Source: Hymenobacter polaris (GTDB lineage Bacteria > Bacteroidota > Bacteroidia > Cytophagales > Hymenobacteraceae). Taken from it: a stretch of 64,000 bases of DNA. Below are positions 16,740 to 25,811 of this stretch, piece by piece; position 1 is the stretch's first letter, and every line of letters begins with the position of its first letter. The stretch spans positions 1,116,001 through 1,180,000 of the forward strand of contig NZ_JABBGH010000002.1 of NCBI RefSeq assembly GCF_012927305.1, in the 5' to 3' direction. The notes beneath the pieces are model-generated. The model made no database searches, was not told the DNA's origin, and worked only from the letters and a program-made list of their open reading frames with translations. The position numbers were made by a program, and so were the translations under genes.

Positions 16740-18263
16740 CTAGGCCGCCCGCCGCAGCAAACGCGGCCCGCCCTCTAGGGCGAGCACTGCCCCTGCGTAG
16801 GCTAGCGTCAGCCCTAGGCCCGGCGCGTAGCGCAGCCAGCCAGCTAAGGGTGGCAGCGCAAAGTGGGCCGCTAGCACCAGCCCTGCCGCAGCGGCCAGCC
16901 AGGCCAGCAGGCGCCCCACCGGGTAGGGCACCGGAAAGTGCCGCTCGCCCAGCCACCAGCACATACCGGCCATCAGGAAATAGCAGGCCAGCGTAGCCCA
17001 GGCGCTGCCTAGGTAGCCTAGCACTGGAATAAGTACAAAATTGAGGATAATGGTGAGCACTGCCCCCGCGGCGCCGATGTAAGTGCCGTAGTAGGTTTTG
17101 TCGGTGAGCTTAAACCACACCGACAGGTTGTAGTAAACCCCCAGAAAAAGGTTGGCCAGCAGCAAGATAGGCACTACTGCCAAGCCGGTGAGGTACTCGG
17201 GACGCCGCAAAAAGAGGGGGCCTATCCAGTTGAGGTTCAAACTAATGCCTACAAAGATGAAGCTGCAGCAGAGCGTAAACCACTTGAGCACTAGCGCAAA
17301 CGTGGCCGGAGAGTTTTTTTCGGTGCTCTGGCTGAAGAAGAACGGCTCGGCTGCGTAGCGAAAGGCCTGAATAACCAGCGACATAAAGATGCTGAGCTTA
17401 TAGCAGGCGCCGTAGATGCCTACCGCTGCCAGCGCACTCAGGCCTGGATAAAATCCCGCTGGCAGCCAGGCCGGCAGCAAAATCCGGTCGAGCGTTTCGT
17501 TGACCATGCCCGCCAGTCCCATTAGCATGAGCGGCAGCGCGTAGGCCAGTACTGGCCCTAGGAACTGGCGGCCAGGCCAGCGAAACCGGAAGTCAAATAG
17601 CTCGCGCGCCAGCAGCAGCAGCGTAAAAGCCGACGCTACCAGATTGCTCAAAAACACGTAGCCCACGCCCAAAGTGGGGTTATACACAGCTTTTACGAAC
17701 GGCTGCAGCGCGGCCAGTACCGTGCCGGGCGCAGCTCGCTCGGCCGCCGGGCACAGCACCACAAAGAACAGGTTCAGCCCTATGTACAGCAGAATGTTGG
17801 CCAGGCGCACGGCCGCAAACTTGCGGGCCTTGTTTTCGAGCCGCAGGCGAGCGAAGGGTAAGGCGGCCACGGCATCCAGCCCCAAAATCAGGGCCATCCA
17901 CACGGCATATTCCTGGTGGCCGGGCGGCACGTGCAGCAGCCCGAGCAGCGGCCGGGCCAGCAAGGCTAGCAGCACCGTGAGGCCTAGGCTGCTGAGTAGC
18001 AGTAGGCTAAGCGTCTGGTTGTACAGCTCGCGTCGGTCGGTGCCCGGCCGGTTGGCGAAGCGAAAAAAGGTGGTTTCCAGCCCGTAGGTGAATACCACAT
18101 TTAAAAAAGAAACGTAGGCGTACAGCCCCGTCACGATGCCGTACTCGGCCGCCGCAAAATGGGCCGTGTATATCGGCACTAGCAGGTAGCTGAGCACCCG
18201 CCCCACAATGCTGCTGACCCCGTAGATAGCCGTCTGGGATGCCAGCCGCTTCGCGATACTCAT
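16740..18263 (-). CDS. Polysaccharide/oligosaccharide flippase, MATE-MOP superfamily (Wzx-like)
   Basis: A 507-residue integral membrane protein, probably moving lipid-linked oligosaccharides across the inner membrane for surface polysaccharide or LPS. It begins MSIAKRLASQTAIYGVSSIVGRVLSYLLVPIYT, the typical first amphipathic plus membrane segment of Wzx/PST transporters, and has about 12-14 hydrophobic segments throughout. The ATG at 18263 is preferred over the preceding TTG. It stands apart from other polysaccharide genes, although a sugar nucleotidyltransferase is at 63325. The stop codon overlaps a CCTAGG site. Confidence 0.85.
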   Translation of the reverse strand: MSIAKRLASQTAIYGVSSIVGRVLSYLLVPIYTAHFAAAEYGIVTGLYAYVSFLNVVFTYGLETTFFRFANRPGTDRRELYNQTLSLLLLSSLGLTVLLALLARPLLGLLHVPPGHQEYAVWMALILGLDAVAALPFARLRLENKARKFAAVRLANILLYIGLNLFFVVLCPAAERAAPGTVLAALQPFVKAVYNPTLGVGYVFLSNLVASAFTLLLLARELFDFRFRWPGRQFLGPVLAYALPLMLMGLAGMVNETLDRILLPAWLPAGFYPGLSALAAVGIYGACYKLSIFMSLVIQAFRYAAEPFFFSQSTEKNSPATFALVLKWFTLCCSFIFVGISLNLNWIGPLFLRRPEYLTGLAVVPILLLANLFLGVYYNLSVWFKLTDKTYYGTYIGAAGAVLTIILNFVLIPVLGYLGSAWATLACYFLMAGMCWWLGERHFPVPYPVGRLLAWLAAAAGLVLAAHFALPPLAGWLRYAPGLGLTLAYAGAVLALEGGPRLLRRAA

Positions 18264-18288
18264 CAAATAAAGATATGGAAATGTGGAA

Positions 18289-18364
18289 GATGCGAAAAGA
18301 TGGCAATGAGCAGCAAGCGTAGCCGCAACGGGTGAAACTCCTTTTCACATCTTTCGCATTGCCC
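18289..18364. repeat. Imperfect inverted repeat in the flippase upstream region
   Basis: The segments around 18287-18307 and 18344-18364 share the element ATGCGAAA(A)GATG in opposite orientation. It resembles the CACATYTxCACAT-type simple repeats seen also after glgB (about 33781-33825). Its role is unknown. Confidence 0.3.
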
Positions 18365-18382
18365 ACCTGGTCGCATTAAAAA

Positions 18383-19180
18383 CTAAACACCTTTAAATAC
18401 GGCCGGCCGCTTCTCTAAAAAAGCCGTTGTGCCCTCCTTAAAGTCGGCCGTGGCAAACGCCTGACCGAAGGCCGCCGCCTCGGCTGCAAAGCCGGCCTCG
18501 CCGCCTGTATTGAAATAGGCATTAACGCACCCAATGGTGAGGCCAACAGCGAGCGGACCCTTACTCAAAATCTTGAGCAGTAAATTTTTGCAAAAATCAA
18601 GTAGTTCGGCCTGCGGTACAACGTGGTTGGCTAGGCCCAGGCGCACAGCCTCGTCGGCTTTCACTTGGTCGGCAGTCAGCAGCAGCTCCAGCGCCTTGCC
18701 CTTGCCTATTAGTTGCACCAGGCGCTGCGTACCGCCGTAGCCGGGCGGTAGGCCCAGGTTTACTTCGGGCTGCCCAAAGCGCGCATTGTCAGCGGTTACC
18801 CGCAGGTGGCAAGCCATAGCCAACTCGCAGCCCCCCCCTAGGGCAAAGCCATTGACGGCCGCCACCACGGGCTTTGGGCTGGTTTCGAAGCGCCGAAAAA
18901 CCCCTTGCCCGTAGGCTGACAGGCGTTGTGCGGCGGCGGCATCGGCGGTAGCCGCCAGCTCGGCAATGTCGGCGCCAGCCACAAACGCCTTTTCGCCACT
19001 GCCCGTTAGCAAGATGCCCCGCACGGCGCTATCGGTCAGTGCCCGCTCGATAGCTTGGTCTAGCTCCTGAATGGTAGCGGCGTTAAGCGCATTAAGCTTA
19101 GTAGGGCGGTTGATGGTCAACGTCAGAATGCCAGTGGCGGCATCCAGTTCGTAAAGAAGGTTTTCGAAAGGCACAGCCAT
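18383..19180 (-). CDS. Enoyl-CoA hydratase/isomerase family protein
   Basis: A 265-residue crotonase-fold enzyme, probably hydrating trans-2-enoyl-CoA in fatty-acid or amino-acid degradation. The oxyanion-hole residues lie in AFVAGADIAEL (about 65-75) and GFALGGGCELAMAC. Both catalytic glutamates of true hydratases are present: Glu 119 (GGGCEL) and Glu 139 (FGQPEVNLGLPPGYGGTQRL). The C-terminus ends in FLEKRPAVFKGV, typical of short-chain enoyl-CoA hydratases. ATG start at 19180. A TACCTTTG promoter-like box lies 32 bases upstream. It is monocistronic as far as I can see; the exact chain length is not predictable. Confidence 0.92.
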   Translation of the reverse strand: MAVPFENLLYELDAATGILTLTINRPTKLNALNAATIQELDQAIERALTDSAVRGILLTGSGEKAFVAGADIAELAATADAAAAQRLSAYGQGVFRRFETSPKPVVAAVNGFALGGGCELAMACHLRVTADNARFGQPEVNLGLPPGYGGTQRLVQLIGKGKALELLLTADQVKADEAVRLGLANHVVPQAELLDFCKNLLLKILSKGPLAVGLTIGCVNAYFNTGGEAGFAAEAAAFGQAFATADFKEGTTAFLEKRPAVFKGV

Positions 19181-19211
19181 GAGCAGATGTGGGGGACGAA
19201 TAAAAGCGACC

Positions 19212-19219
19212 CAAAGGTA
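19212..19219 (-). promoter_or_regulatory. Candidate -7 box of the enoyl-CoA hydratase gene
   Basis: TACCTTTG on the minus strand, 32 bases upstream of the start codon; a perfect TAnnTTTG match with no convincing -33 element. Confidence 0.45.
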
Positions 19220-19297
19220 CGGCTGCGCTCAAACTGGTGCTAAACTGGTAAATCGGGAGCTTGATAGGATAAATAGTGGGTGTTCAGCGAAATTATG

Positions 19298-19305
19298 TAT
19301 GTTTG
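19298..19305 (+). promoter_or_regulatory. Candidate -7 box upstream of mscL
   Basis: TATGTTTG is a perfect TAnnTTTG match in the 270-base gap before mscL. It would give a leader of about 140 bases. A second weaker box (CAGTTTTG) follows about 20 bases on. The rest of this gap shows no other feature. Confidence 0.35.
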
Positions 19306-19453
19306 CTATACACGGGTTAGCAGTTTTGCAACATTAAATAGGAGGAAGTTACAATAAATAGTGCTCAGCCTATACGCTAGTAGTTCACGCGGCCGCATTT
19401 TGTAGAATACTACCGGTCAACACTTTTCACTTTCACCCCTTACTGTTTTCCTT

Positions 19454-19828
19454 ATGAGCATTGTTTCCGAATTCAAAGAATTCATTTCCAAGGGCAACGT
19501 ACTCGACCTTGCAGTCGGCGTCATCATCGGTGCCGCTTTCGGAAAGATTGTGACGTCGTTAACCGACGACGTTATTATGCCGATTGTGGGCCTAGGCCTG
19601 GGCCACGTCGATTTTTCCGATATCACGGCAGGGCCCATGAAAGTTGGCCTATTCCTCAATGCCGTCATCAATTTTATCATCATCGCGTTCATTATCTTCT
19701 TGATAGTGAAGGGAGCCAACAGTATAAAGAAGAAGCCCGAGCCGGTGGCCGTCGTAGCTGACCCCGTGCCTTCTAAGGAAGAAGTGCTGCTAACCCAGAT
19801 TCGCGATGCTTTGCGGGCGCGGCCCTAG
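19454..19828 (+). CDS. mscL: Large-conductance mechanosensitive channel MscL
   Basis: MscL opens under membrane tension and releases solutes on osmotic downshock. The product has 124 residues, usual for the family. The N-terminus ([20 protein letters not shown]) and first membrane helix ([23 protein letters not shown]) are highly typical. After a short periplasmic loop comes the second helix ([20 protein letters not shown]), then a charged cytoplasmic bundle with KKPEPVA and a final helix [11 protein letters not shown]. It is monocistronic, with an intrinsic terminator just downstream. Confidence 0.97.
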   Translation: MSIVSEFKEFISKGNVLDLAVGVIIGAAFGKIVTSLTDDVIMPIVGLGLGHVDFSDITAGPMKVGLFLNAVINFIIIAFIIFLIVKGANSIKKKPEPVAVVADPVPSKEEVLLTQIRDALRARP

Positions 19829-19855
19829 GGGCTAGCCAGTAAGTAAAGGCGCGCG

Positions 19856-19898
19856 CACGGCCTGGCTTGGAAATTGTTCTAGGCCAGGCCGTGTTTTT
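19856..19898 (+). terminator. Intrinsic terminator of mscL
   Basis: CACGGCCTGGC pairs with GCCAGGCCGTG across a loop of about 15 bases, followed by TTTTT, 28 bases after the mscL stop. Confidence 0.8.
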
Positions 19899-19947
19899 AG
19901 GCTAACTTCCACTTCGCTTTTCCCACGTTTTTACAGTGCTCCTTCGC

Positions 19948-20367
19948 GTGAAGAAAATAATTGCCTCTGCCTTGCTGGCTGGTACCGGGCTGCTAGCCGC
20001 CCCTGCCCAAGCGCAAACCACAGCGCCGGATTTTCCGACTAGTACTTCGGCGTCAACTCGCCCTTCTGCTAAGCTGCCCCTCGATGCTGCTCGCTTGCGC
20101 CGCCAGCAGCAGATGAGCCCCGAGGAGGCCGCCCGCGACCAGCAGCTGCAGATAATGGAGGCCCGCACCGGCAATACCAGCTTTGGCATGGCTAAGGCAG
20201 GCCCTTCGCGCCAACAGGATAAGAATACCGGCTCCTTTCGAGTGCTTAAATTCAGAGAGTTGCGTGGCCAGGAACAGAAGCGCGGCGACACGCGCCGCGT
20301 GCTCCTAGGGGCCCATACCACCGGCAAGCCGTTGAAGCAGAAGAAGCATAAGTTTCTCTTCTTCTAA
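19948..20367 (+). CDS. Small secreted basic protein of unknown function
   Basis: I choose the GTG at 19948, which gives 139 residues and a clean signal peptide (MKKIIASALLAGTGLLAAPAQAQ); a GTG four codons earlier is also possible. The mature part is hydrophilic and rich in Arg, Gln and Lys (LRRQQQMSPEEAARDQQLQ). It ends in the very basic, aromatic tail KQKKHKFLFF. I recognise no domain. The stop codon lies in the left arm of a long inverted repeat shared with the convergent infB gene. Confidence 0.7.
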   Translation: MKKIIASALLAGTGLLAAPAQAQTTAPDFPTSTSASTRPSAKLPLDAARLRRQQQMSPEEAARDQQLQIMEARTGNTSFGMAKAGPSRQQDKNTGSFRVLKFRELRGQEQKRGDTRRVLLGAHTTGKPLKQKKHKFLFF

Positions 20368-20543
20368 TCACTGATTAGCGCGAATTTTAACGGATTTCAC
20401 GGATTTTGTAGACGACTGTTTAATTACCTGTTTACTTAGGTACGAGTACTTGGAAAGAAAGCAAAAAGAGGCTGCTAGTGATAGCAGCCTCTTTTTGCTT
20501 AACGTCCACAAAATCCGTGAAATCCGCGCTAATCAGTGATTAG
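20364..20543. repeat. Long inverted repeat spanning the stop codons of two convergent genes
   Basis: The left arm (20364-20409) and right arm (20507-20543) share CTAATCACTGATTAGCGCG and CGGATTTCACGGATTTTGT in opposite orientation. The left arm has an 8-base insertion. The arms contain the stop codon of the secreted protein gene (20365-20367) and that of infB (20540-20542). AATCCGTGAAATCCG-type units are known as dispersed repeats in many bacteria. Confidence 0.8.
20463..20496. terminator. Bidirectional intrinsic terminator between the secreted protein gene and infB
   Basis: Perfect 14-bp stem AAAAAGAGGCTGCT / AGCAGCCTCTTTTT with an AGTGAT loop, so it has U-runs on both strands. It sits inside the larger inverted repeat at 20364-20543. 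Confidence 0.88.
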
Positions 20544-23500
20544 AGTTTACGCTTGATTTCCTGTTCTTCGAAGCCCTCAATATTGTCACCTTCTTGCAGG
20601 TCGTTGAAGCCTTTGATAGAAATACCACATTCGTAGCCCTGGCGCACTTCCGACACGTCGTCTTTGAAGCGCTTGAGGTCTTGAATATCACCTGTGTATT
20701 GCACAATGCCATCGCGCACTACGCGCACTTTAGTCTTGCGGGTCAGGGTGCCGTCGGTCATCATACAGCCGGCAATGGTACCAACTTTAGTGATATTAAA
20801 CACTTGGCGCACCTCGGCGTTAGCCGTTATGACCTCGTGTAAGGTCGGGGCCAGCATGCCCTCCATCGCGTCCTTCACCTCGTTGATGGCGTTGTAGATG
20901 ATGGAGTAGAGACGGATATCAATTTGCTCTTGCTCGGCCAGGCGGCGCGCGCTTTGCGAAGGCCGCACCTGGAAGCCGATGATGATGGCATCGGAAGCCG
21001 AGGCCAACAGCACGTCGCTTTCGGAGATGGCGCCTACCCCTTTGCTCAGGATATTCACCTTCACTTCGGGCGTGCTGAGCTTTAGCAGCGAGTCCGACAA
21101 GGCTTCCACCGAGCCATCCACGTCACCTTTCACCAGAATGTTCAATTCCTTAAACGAGCCGATAGCCAAGCGGCGGCCAATCTCGTCGAGGGTGATGTGC
21201 TTCTTGGTGCGGATGCTTTGCTCGCGGGCCAGCTGCTGGCGCTGGGTGGCTAGCTCGCGGGCTTCGCGCTCCGTTTCCATTACCTGGATGCGGTCGCCAG
21301 CTTGCGGGGCGCCCGTCAAGCCTAGCACCTGCACGGGAGTAGCGGGGCCAGCCAGCTTCTTGCGCTTGCCGCGGTAGTCGGTCATGGCCTTTACGCGACC
21401 GTAGTGCGGGCCAGCCAGCACAATGTCGCCCACGTTCAGGGTGCCAGTTTGCACCAGCACGGTGGTTACGTAGCCACGGCCTTTGTCCAGCTCGGCTTCG
21501 ATAACTGTACCCACGGCGTTGCGGTCGGGATTGGCTTTGAGGTCCAACAATTCAGCTTCGAGTAGCACTTTCTCTAGCAATTCCTCCACCCCTAGGCCCG
21601 ACTTAGCCGAAACCTCCTGGCTTTGGTACTTGCCGCCCCATTCCTCCACCAAGATATTCATTTGCGAAAGCTCTTCGCGAATCTTCTCCGGGTTGGCCGA
21701 GGGCTTATCAATCTTGTTGAGTGCGATAATAATGGGCACCCCTGCCGCTTGCGCGTGGTTGATGGCCTCCTTGGTTTGCGGCATTACTGAGTCGTCGGCC
21801 GCCACCACAATAATGGCAATGTCCGTGACCTTGGCACCGCGGGCACGCATGGCCGTAAAGGCTTCGTGGCCAGGCGTATCGAGGAAGGTGATAGGCGAGC
21901 CCGACTGAGTTTTCACCTCGTAGGCGCCAATGTGCTGGGTGATGCCGCCGGCCTCGCCCTTCGCCACGTTGGCGCTCCGGATGTAGTCAAGCAGCGACGT
22001 TTTGCCGTGGTCAACGTGGCCCATGATGGTCACGATGGGCGCGCGGGGCTGCAAGTCCTCCTCCGCGTCGTTAATCTCGATGTTATCGTCTTCCTGCTCG
22101 GCCGACAGAAACTCCACGTCGTAGCCAAACTCGTCGGCAATAACCGTGATGGCTTCGGCATCGAGGCGCTGGTTGATGGAGACGAACATGCCCATGCCTA
22201 GGCACACCCGGATAACCTCGTTCACGTTCACATCCATGAGCGAAGCCAAGTCGTTGGCCGAAATGAATTCGGTCAGCTTCAAGGTCTTGGCATCCAGCTC
22301 GTTCTGAGCGCGCAGGGCTTCGCGCTCTTCGGCGGCCATGCCGCGCTTATCACGGCGGTACTTGGCGCGGTTAGCAGCGGCGTTGTTCTTGCCGCCGCTT
22401 AGCTTAGCTAGCGTAGCCTTGATTTGCTCCTGAATCTGCTTGTCGTTTTGCTCGGGCGTAAGCGCGGGTTGTGGCGCGCGGTTGCCCTGGCCAGGCCGGT
22501 TATTGCCACCGGGAGCGGGCCGGTTATTGCCACCGGGACCTCCTGGGCGATTGCCAGGCTGCTGGCCTGCGCCGCCGGGGCGGTTGCCCTGGTAGCCGCC
22601 ACCTTGCTGGCCAGTGCCCGTGTTGCCACCCGCATTGCCGCTGGGCTGGCCGGGCACCGGTAGGCGCTGGCGCTTTTTCTGGTTGGTATTGCCAAGGCCG
22701 CTCTTGCGCACGTCGGACGAAGCTACCGGGCGAGGACCCCGGCCACCTGGGCCGCGCCGGCTGTTGTCAACCGGCAGCTGGATTTTGCCCAGTACGGTCA
22801 AGCCCTTCAGCTGGTCGGCTTTGGCCACGATGGTACCATCTTCGGCAGCCGGAGCTTCGGGCTGCGGCGCGGATGGAGCAGCAGCCGGCTCGGCCGGCGC
22901 AGCCACAGCCGGAGCAACGGCGGCCGGCGTAGCAACTGAGGCCGGCGCTGCCGCTGCGGGTGCGGCGGCAACTGGCTGGGCCACGGGTGCGGGGGCAGCG
23001 GTAGGCGCAGGCGCTGCCGGGGCGCTGGCGGCTGGCTGCTGAGCAGCAACTGCGGTCGGTGCAGCCAGGCGCGGCTCGGGAGCTGCCGTAGCCCTAGGCT
23101 GGGCCTGGGGCTGCGCAGCCGGGCGCACTACGCGTCCCTTGCTGTCAAGCTCAATCTTGCCAAGTACTTTCAGGCCGGGGGCAGCCGGGCGGGTAGTGTC
23201 GGGAACAGTGGGGGCGGCGGGCGCAGCTGCCGCGGGGGCAGCAACTGGCGCTGGAGCAGCCGGCACAGCGGCAACTGGCTCAGCAGCAGCAACCGGGGCT
23301 GCGGCAACTGGCGCCGGGGCCGCTACGGCTACGGGAGCTGGCTGTGGCTTGGCCGCGGGGGCTGGAGCCGTAACTGGGGCCGGACGGGCCGCGGCGGCCT
23401 GGGCCTGCGCATTCAACTCGCTTTGGCGGCGGGCCTGGGTGTGGCGCTCGGCCTGTTGCTTTTCCTGGGCCGAGGAGGCAAATTCTTTCTCCAACAAAGC

Positions 23501-23641
23501 CACCTGCTCGCCGGTCAGCTTCGTGGTGGGCTTGTTTTCGACCGCAATACCCTTGCGGGCTAGGGTCTCGACCGCCCGGTCGATTGCGATATTCAGGTCT
23601 TTGGCCGCCTGAAGAAGCCGTTTGGGGGTTGCTTCCGCCAT
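20540..23641 (-). CDS. infB: Translation initiation factor IF-2
   Basis: IF-2 is the GTPase that places initiator tRNA on the 30S subunit and promotes subunit joining. The product has 1033 residues. The N-terminus has the IF-2N-like helix ([30 protein letters not shown]), followed by a very long Ala/Pro/Val-rich and then Gly/Asn/Arg-rich disordered region (about 80-430), longer than in most bacteria. A second IF-2N domain comes before the G domain (G1 [16 protein letters not shown] at about 540; [13 protein letters not shown]). Domains II, III and IV complete the protein to QEIKRKL. ATG start at 23641. It is last in rimP-nusA-infB, with its own TACCTTTG box upstream. Confidence 0.98.
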   Translation of the reverse strand: MAEATPKRLLQAAKDLNIAIDRAVETLARKGIAVENKPTTKLTGEQVALLEKEFASSAQEKQQAERHTQARRQSELNAQAQAAAARPAPVTAPAPAAKPQPAPVAVAAPAPVAAAPVAAAEPVAAVPAAPAPVAAPAAAAPAAPTVPDTTRPAAPGLKVLGKIELDSKGRVVRPAAQPQAQPRATAAPEPRLAAPTAVAAQQPAASAPAAPAPTAAPAPVAQPVAAAPAAAAPASVATPAAVAPAVAAPAEPAAAPSAPQPEAPAAEDGTIVAKADQLKGLTVLGKIQLPVDNSRRGPGGRGPRPVASSDVRKSGLGNTNQKKRQRLPVPGQPSGNAGGNTGTGQQGGGYQGNRPGGAGQQPGNRPGGPGGNNRPAPGGNNRPGQGNRAPQPALTPEQNDKQIQEQIKATLAKLSGGKNNAAANRAKYRRDKRGMAAEEREALRAQNELDAKTLKLTEFISANDLASLMDVNVNEVIRVCLGMGMFVSINQRLDAEAITVIADEFGYDVEFLSAEQEDDNIEINDAEEDLQPRAPIVTIMGHVDHGKTSLLDYIRSANVAKGEAGGITQHIGAYEVKTQSGSPITFLDTPGHEAFTAMRARGAKVTDIAIIVVAADDSVMPQTKEAINHAQAAGVPIIIALNKIDKPSANPEKIREELSQMNILVEEWGGKYQSQEVSAKSGLGVEELLEKVLLEAELLDLKANPDRNAVGTVIEAELDKGRGYVTTVLVQTGTLNVGDIVLAGPHYGRVKAMTDYRGKRKKLAGPATPVQVLGLTGAPQAGDRIQVMETEREARELATQRQQLAREQSIRTKKHITLDEIGRRLAIGSFKELNILVKGDVDGSVEALSDSLLKLSTPEVKVNILSKGVGAISESDVLLASASDAIIIGFQVRPSQSARRLAEQEQIDIRLYSIIYNAINEVKDAMEGMLAPTLHEVITANAEVRQVFNITKVGTIAGCMMTDGTLTRKTKVRVVRDGIVQYTGDIQDLKRFKDDVSEVRQGYECGISIKGFNDLQEGDNIEGFEEQEIKRKL

Positions 23642-23674
23642 TTACTAAGAGGTGCGAACGAACGTTCTGGAATA

Positions 23675-23682
23675 CAAAGGTA
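23675..23682 (-). promoter_or_regulatory. Candidate internal promoter box for infB
   Basis: TACCTTTG on the minus strand, 34 bases upstream of the infB start and within the nusA-infB gap. Confidence 0.4.
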
Positions 23683-23764
23683 ACGGGTAAATCGGGCCAG
23701 CGGGCTATAAACCGGCCAATTGGCCCGATTTACTACCTCGTTCGCTGGCGGTTGGCCCCGGCGC

Positions 23765-25123
23765 TCATTCGGCGGCCGGGGTATTGTCGGTGGTCGGGGT
23801 GCTGGCTTCGTCCGTGGTCAAGTCCTCGTCGTCGGCAAATTCTTGACGGATAATGCGGTATACATCATCCACGGTTTCTTCCTCCAACTCGGTACGGCGC
23901 ACGATGTCGTCTTTCTTCACGGCTAGTACGGCACGACCGGTATCGAGGCCAATCTTCTTCAACTCAGCGATAATCCAAGCCTCAATCTCGTCGCTGAATT
24001 CTTCCAGCGCGATGTCTTCTTCGTAGTCGATAGCCTCGCGGAACACGTCGATTTCCATGCCCACCAGCCGCGAGGCCAGCTTGATGTTGGCGCCGCCCCG
24101 GCCGATGGCTAAGCTCACCTGGTCGGGTTTCATGAACACCGAAACCCGGCCGGTTAGTTCGCTGATTTTCATGGAGCCTACCTTGGCCGGGCTCAGGGCG
24201 CGGGCAATGAACAACTCCAGGTTATCGGTAAAGTTGATAATGTCGATGTTCTCGTTCATCAGCTCGCGCACCACGGGGTGAATACGGCTGCCCTTCATGC
24301 CTACGCAGGCGCCCACCGGGTCGATGCGCTCGTCGTAGCTTTCTACGGCTACCTTAGCCCGCTCGCCGGGCTCGCGCACCACGTTTTTGATAGTGATAAG
24401 GCCGTCGTAAATCTCGGGTACTTCCTGCTCAAACAGGCGCTCCAGGAAAGCGGGCGCGGCGCGGCTCAGAATCACTTTAGGCGCACCATTCACTACGTCA
24501 ACGCGGTGCACTACGGCCCGCACGGTATCGCCTTTACGGTAACGGTCCTTAGGTATCTGCTCGCTTTTAGGCAGTACCAACTCGTTTTCGTCCTTGTCAA
24601 GGATGAGGGCCTCGCGGCTCCATACCTGGTACACCTCGCCGGTGATAATCTCGCCCACCAGGTCTTTGTACTTCTGGTAGAGGTTGTCGCGCTCCATGTC
24701 CTTCACGCGCTGAATGAGCGTTTGGCGGGCTAAGAGCACGGCGCGACGGCCAAAATCTTCAATCTTAATGGGCTCGGCTACCGATTCGCCCACCTCGAAG
24801 TCAGGCTCAATCTTCTGGGCCTCGGCCAGCGGAATCTTGTCGAAATCCCAGATGTCCTCCGAGTCGTCGTCCACGATTTCACGGTTGCGCCAAATTTCCA
24901 AGTCGCCGTTGTCGGGGTTAATGATGACGTCGAAGTTGGAATCGTCCTCAAACCGCTTGCGAATCATCGTGCGGAACACGTCATCCAGAATTGACATCAT
25001 CGTGGGCCGGTCGATGTTGCGGCTCTTGGCGAACTCCTGGAAGTTCTCGATAAGCATCCGGGCGTTCAGGTCGGCCTGAGCGGCAGCGACCTCCTGCGGG
25101 CTGGGAGTGACTTTTTTAGCCAT
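23765..25123 (-). CDS. nusA: Transcription termination/antitermination factor NusA
   Basis: NusA binds RNA polymerase and nascent RNA and modulates pausing, termination and antitermination. The product has 452 residues. The order is an N-terminal polymerase-binding domain (LIENFQEFAKSRNIDRPTMMSILDD), an S1 domain (about 135-205, GEIITGEVYQVWSREA), then two KH domains containing the NusA signature GACVGMKGSRIHPVVREL and AIGRGGANIKLASRL. A short acidic C-terminal tail (EEETVDDVYRIIRQEFADDEDL) replaces the acidic repeats of proteobacterial NusA. ATG at 25123. It is the middle gene of the operon, 37 bases after rimP. Confidence 0.97.
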   Translation of the reverse strand: MAKKVTPSPQEVAAAQADLNARMLIENFQEFAKSRNIDRPTMMSILDDVFRTMIRKRFEDDSNFDVIINPDNGDLEIWRNREIVDDDSEDIWDFDKIPLAEAQKIEPDFEVGESVAEPIKIEDFGRRAVLLARQTLIQRVKDMERDNLYQKYKDLVGEIITGEVYQVWSREALILDKDENELVLPKSEQIPKDRYRKGDTVRAVVHRVDVVNGAPKVILSRAAPAFLERLFEQEVPEIYDGLITIKNVVREPGERAKVAVESYDERIDPVGACVGMKGSRIHPVVRELMNENIDIINFTDNLELFIARALSPAKVGSMKISELTGRVSVFMKPDQVSLAIGRGGANIKLASRLVGMEIDVFREAIDYEEDIALEEFSDEIEAWIIAELKKIGLDTGRAVLAVKKDDIVRRTELEEETVDDVYRIIRQEFADDEDLTTDEASTPTTDNTPAAE

Positions 25124-25159
25124 GAGAGTTGAGGGTTTAGCAGCTAAGAGGCTACTAGC

Positions 25160-25633
25160 TTATTTAAAAGAGATAACAACTTTCGCCTCCTTTATGTCCC
25201 CGAAGGGAATAACGACGGCGGGCAGGGTAGTCTTTTTGGTTTTCACCTTCACCACTTCGGTGATTTCAAGGCCCTCGGGCAGCACGTTCACGAGCGGGCC
25301 GGTTTTCTCGGTGCCGTCCTGCAGCTTAAGGTGCAGCGAGCGGCCCACGTGGCGCGCATACTGGCGCGGGTCGGTGAGAGGCTGGTCGGCGCCAGGCGAA
25401 GTTACTTCGAGCGAGTAGGCGGCTTCTTCGCCGTAGGTGGCCTCCATGGCGCGGTTGAGGCGGCGCGTGATGGTGGCAATCTCGTCGATGCCGAGGCCGG
25501 TGGGGCCGTCGAGCGTAACGGTAATCTTGGGCAGCACCGAGTCGGACACGGTCAGGCCCACCACAAACAGCTCGGTGTCGCCGATGGCCTCGGCGAGCAG
25601 CTGCTGAATCTGGTGGCGGTCAAATTTGGCCAT
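25160..25633 (-). CDS. rimP: Ribosome maturation factor RimP
   Basis: RimP helps mature the 30S subunit. I choose the ATG at 25633 (MAKFDRHQIQQLLAEA), giving 157 residues as is usual. The upstream open extension would read through the leader hairpin. The N-terminal alpha/beta domain contains the IDEIATITRRLNRAM helix and the family motif YSLEVTSPGADQPLTDPRQYARHVGR. The C-terminal SH3-like domain ends in IPFGDIKEAKVVISF. It is the first gene of rimP-nusA-infB, as in most bacteria. An intrinsic-terminator-like hairpin stands 22 bases upstream of the start codon. Confidence 0.95.
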   Translation of the reverse strand: MAKFDRHQIQQLLAEAIGDTELFVVGLTVSDSVLPKITVTLDGPTGLGIDEIATITRRLNRAMEATYGEEAAYSLEVTSPGADQPLTDPRQYARHVGRSLHLKLQDGTEKTGPLVNVLPEGLEITEVVKVKTKKTTLPAVVIPFGDIKEAKVVISFK

Positions 25634-25654
25634 AGCTGGGCGGGGTAGGGCAAA

Positions 25655-25683
25655 AAAAGAGGGGACTGCGCGTCCCCTCTTTT
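25655..25683 (-). terminator. Terminator-like hairpin in the rimP-nusA-infB leader (possible attenuator)
   Basis: Perfect 12-bp stem AAAAGAGGGGAC / GTCCCCTCTTTT with a 5-base loop. Read on the minus strand, TTTTTTTG follows directly. It lies between the candidate promoter (25707-25737) and the rimP start (25633), so it would stop transcription before the operon unless antiterminated. Confidence 0.75.
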
Positions 25684-25706
25684 CAGATTGAATACAAATT
25701 TCGGTG

Positions 25707-25737
25707 CAAAGGTATGACTTTCGATTGGGCTTTGCAA
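25707..25737 (-). promoter_or_regulatory. Candidate promoter of rimP-nusA-infB
   Basis: On the minus strand TTG (25735-25737) is followed after 20 bases by TACCTTTG (25707-25714), close to the Bacteroidota TTTG-N19/20-TAnnTTTG promoter. The predicted start near 25700 gives a leader of about 66 bases containing the hairpin at 25655-25683. Confidence 0.6.
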
Positions 25738-25811
25738 GCGACATCTCCAGCCTAACGGACACCCTAGGGCGACGAATGGTGGCTGGCGCACAAAAAGTTG
25801 CCTAGGCCCCC

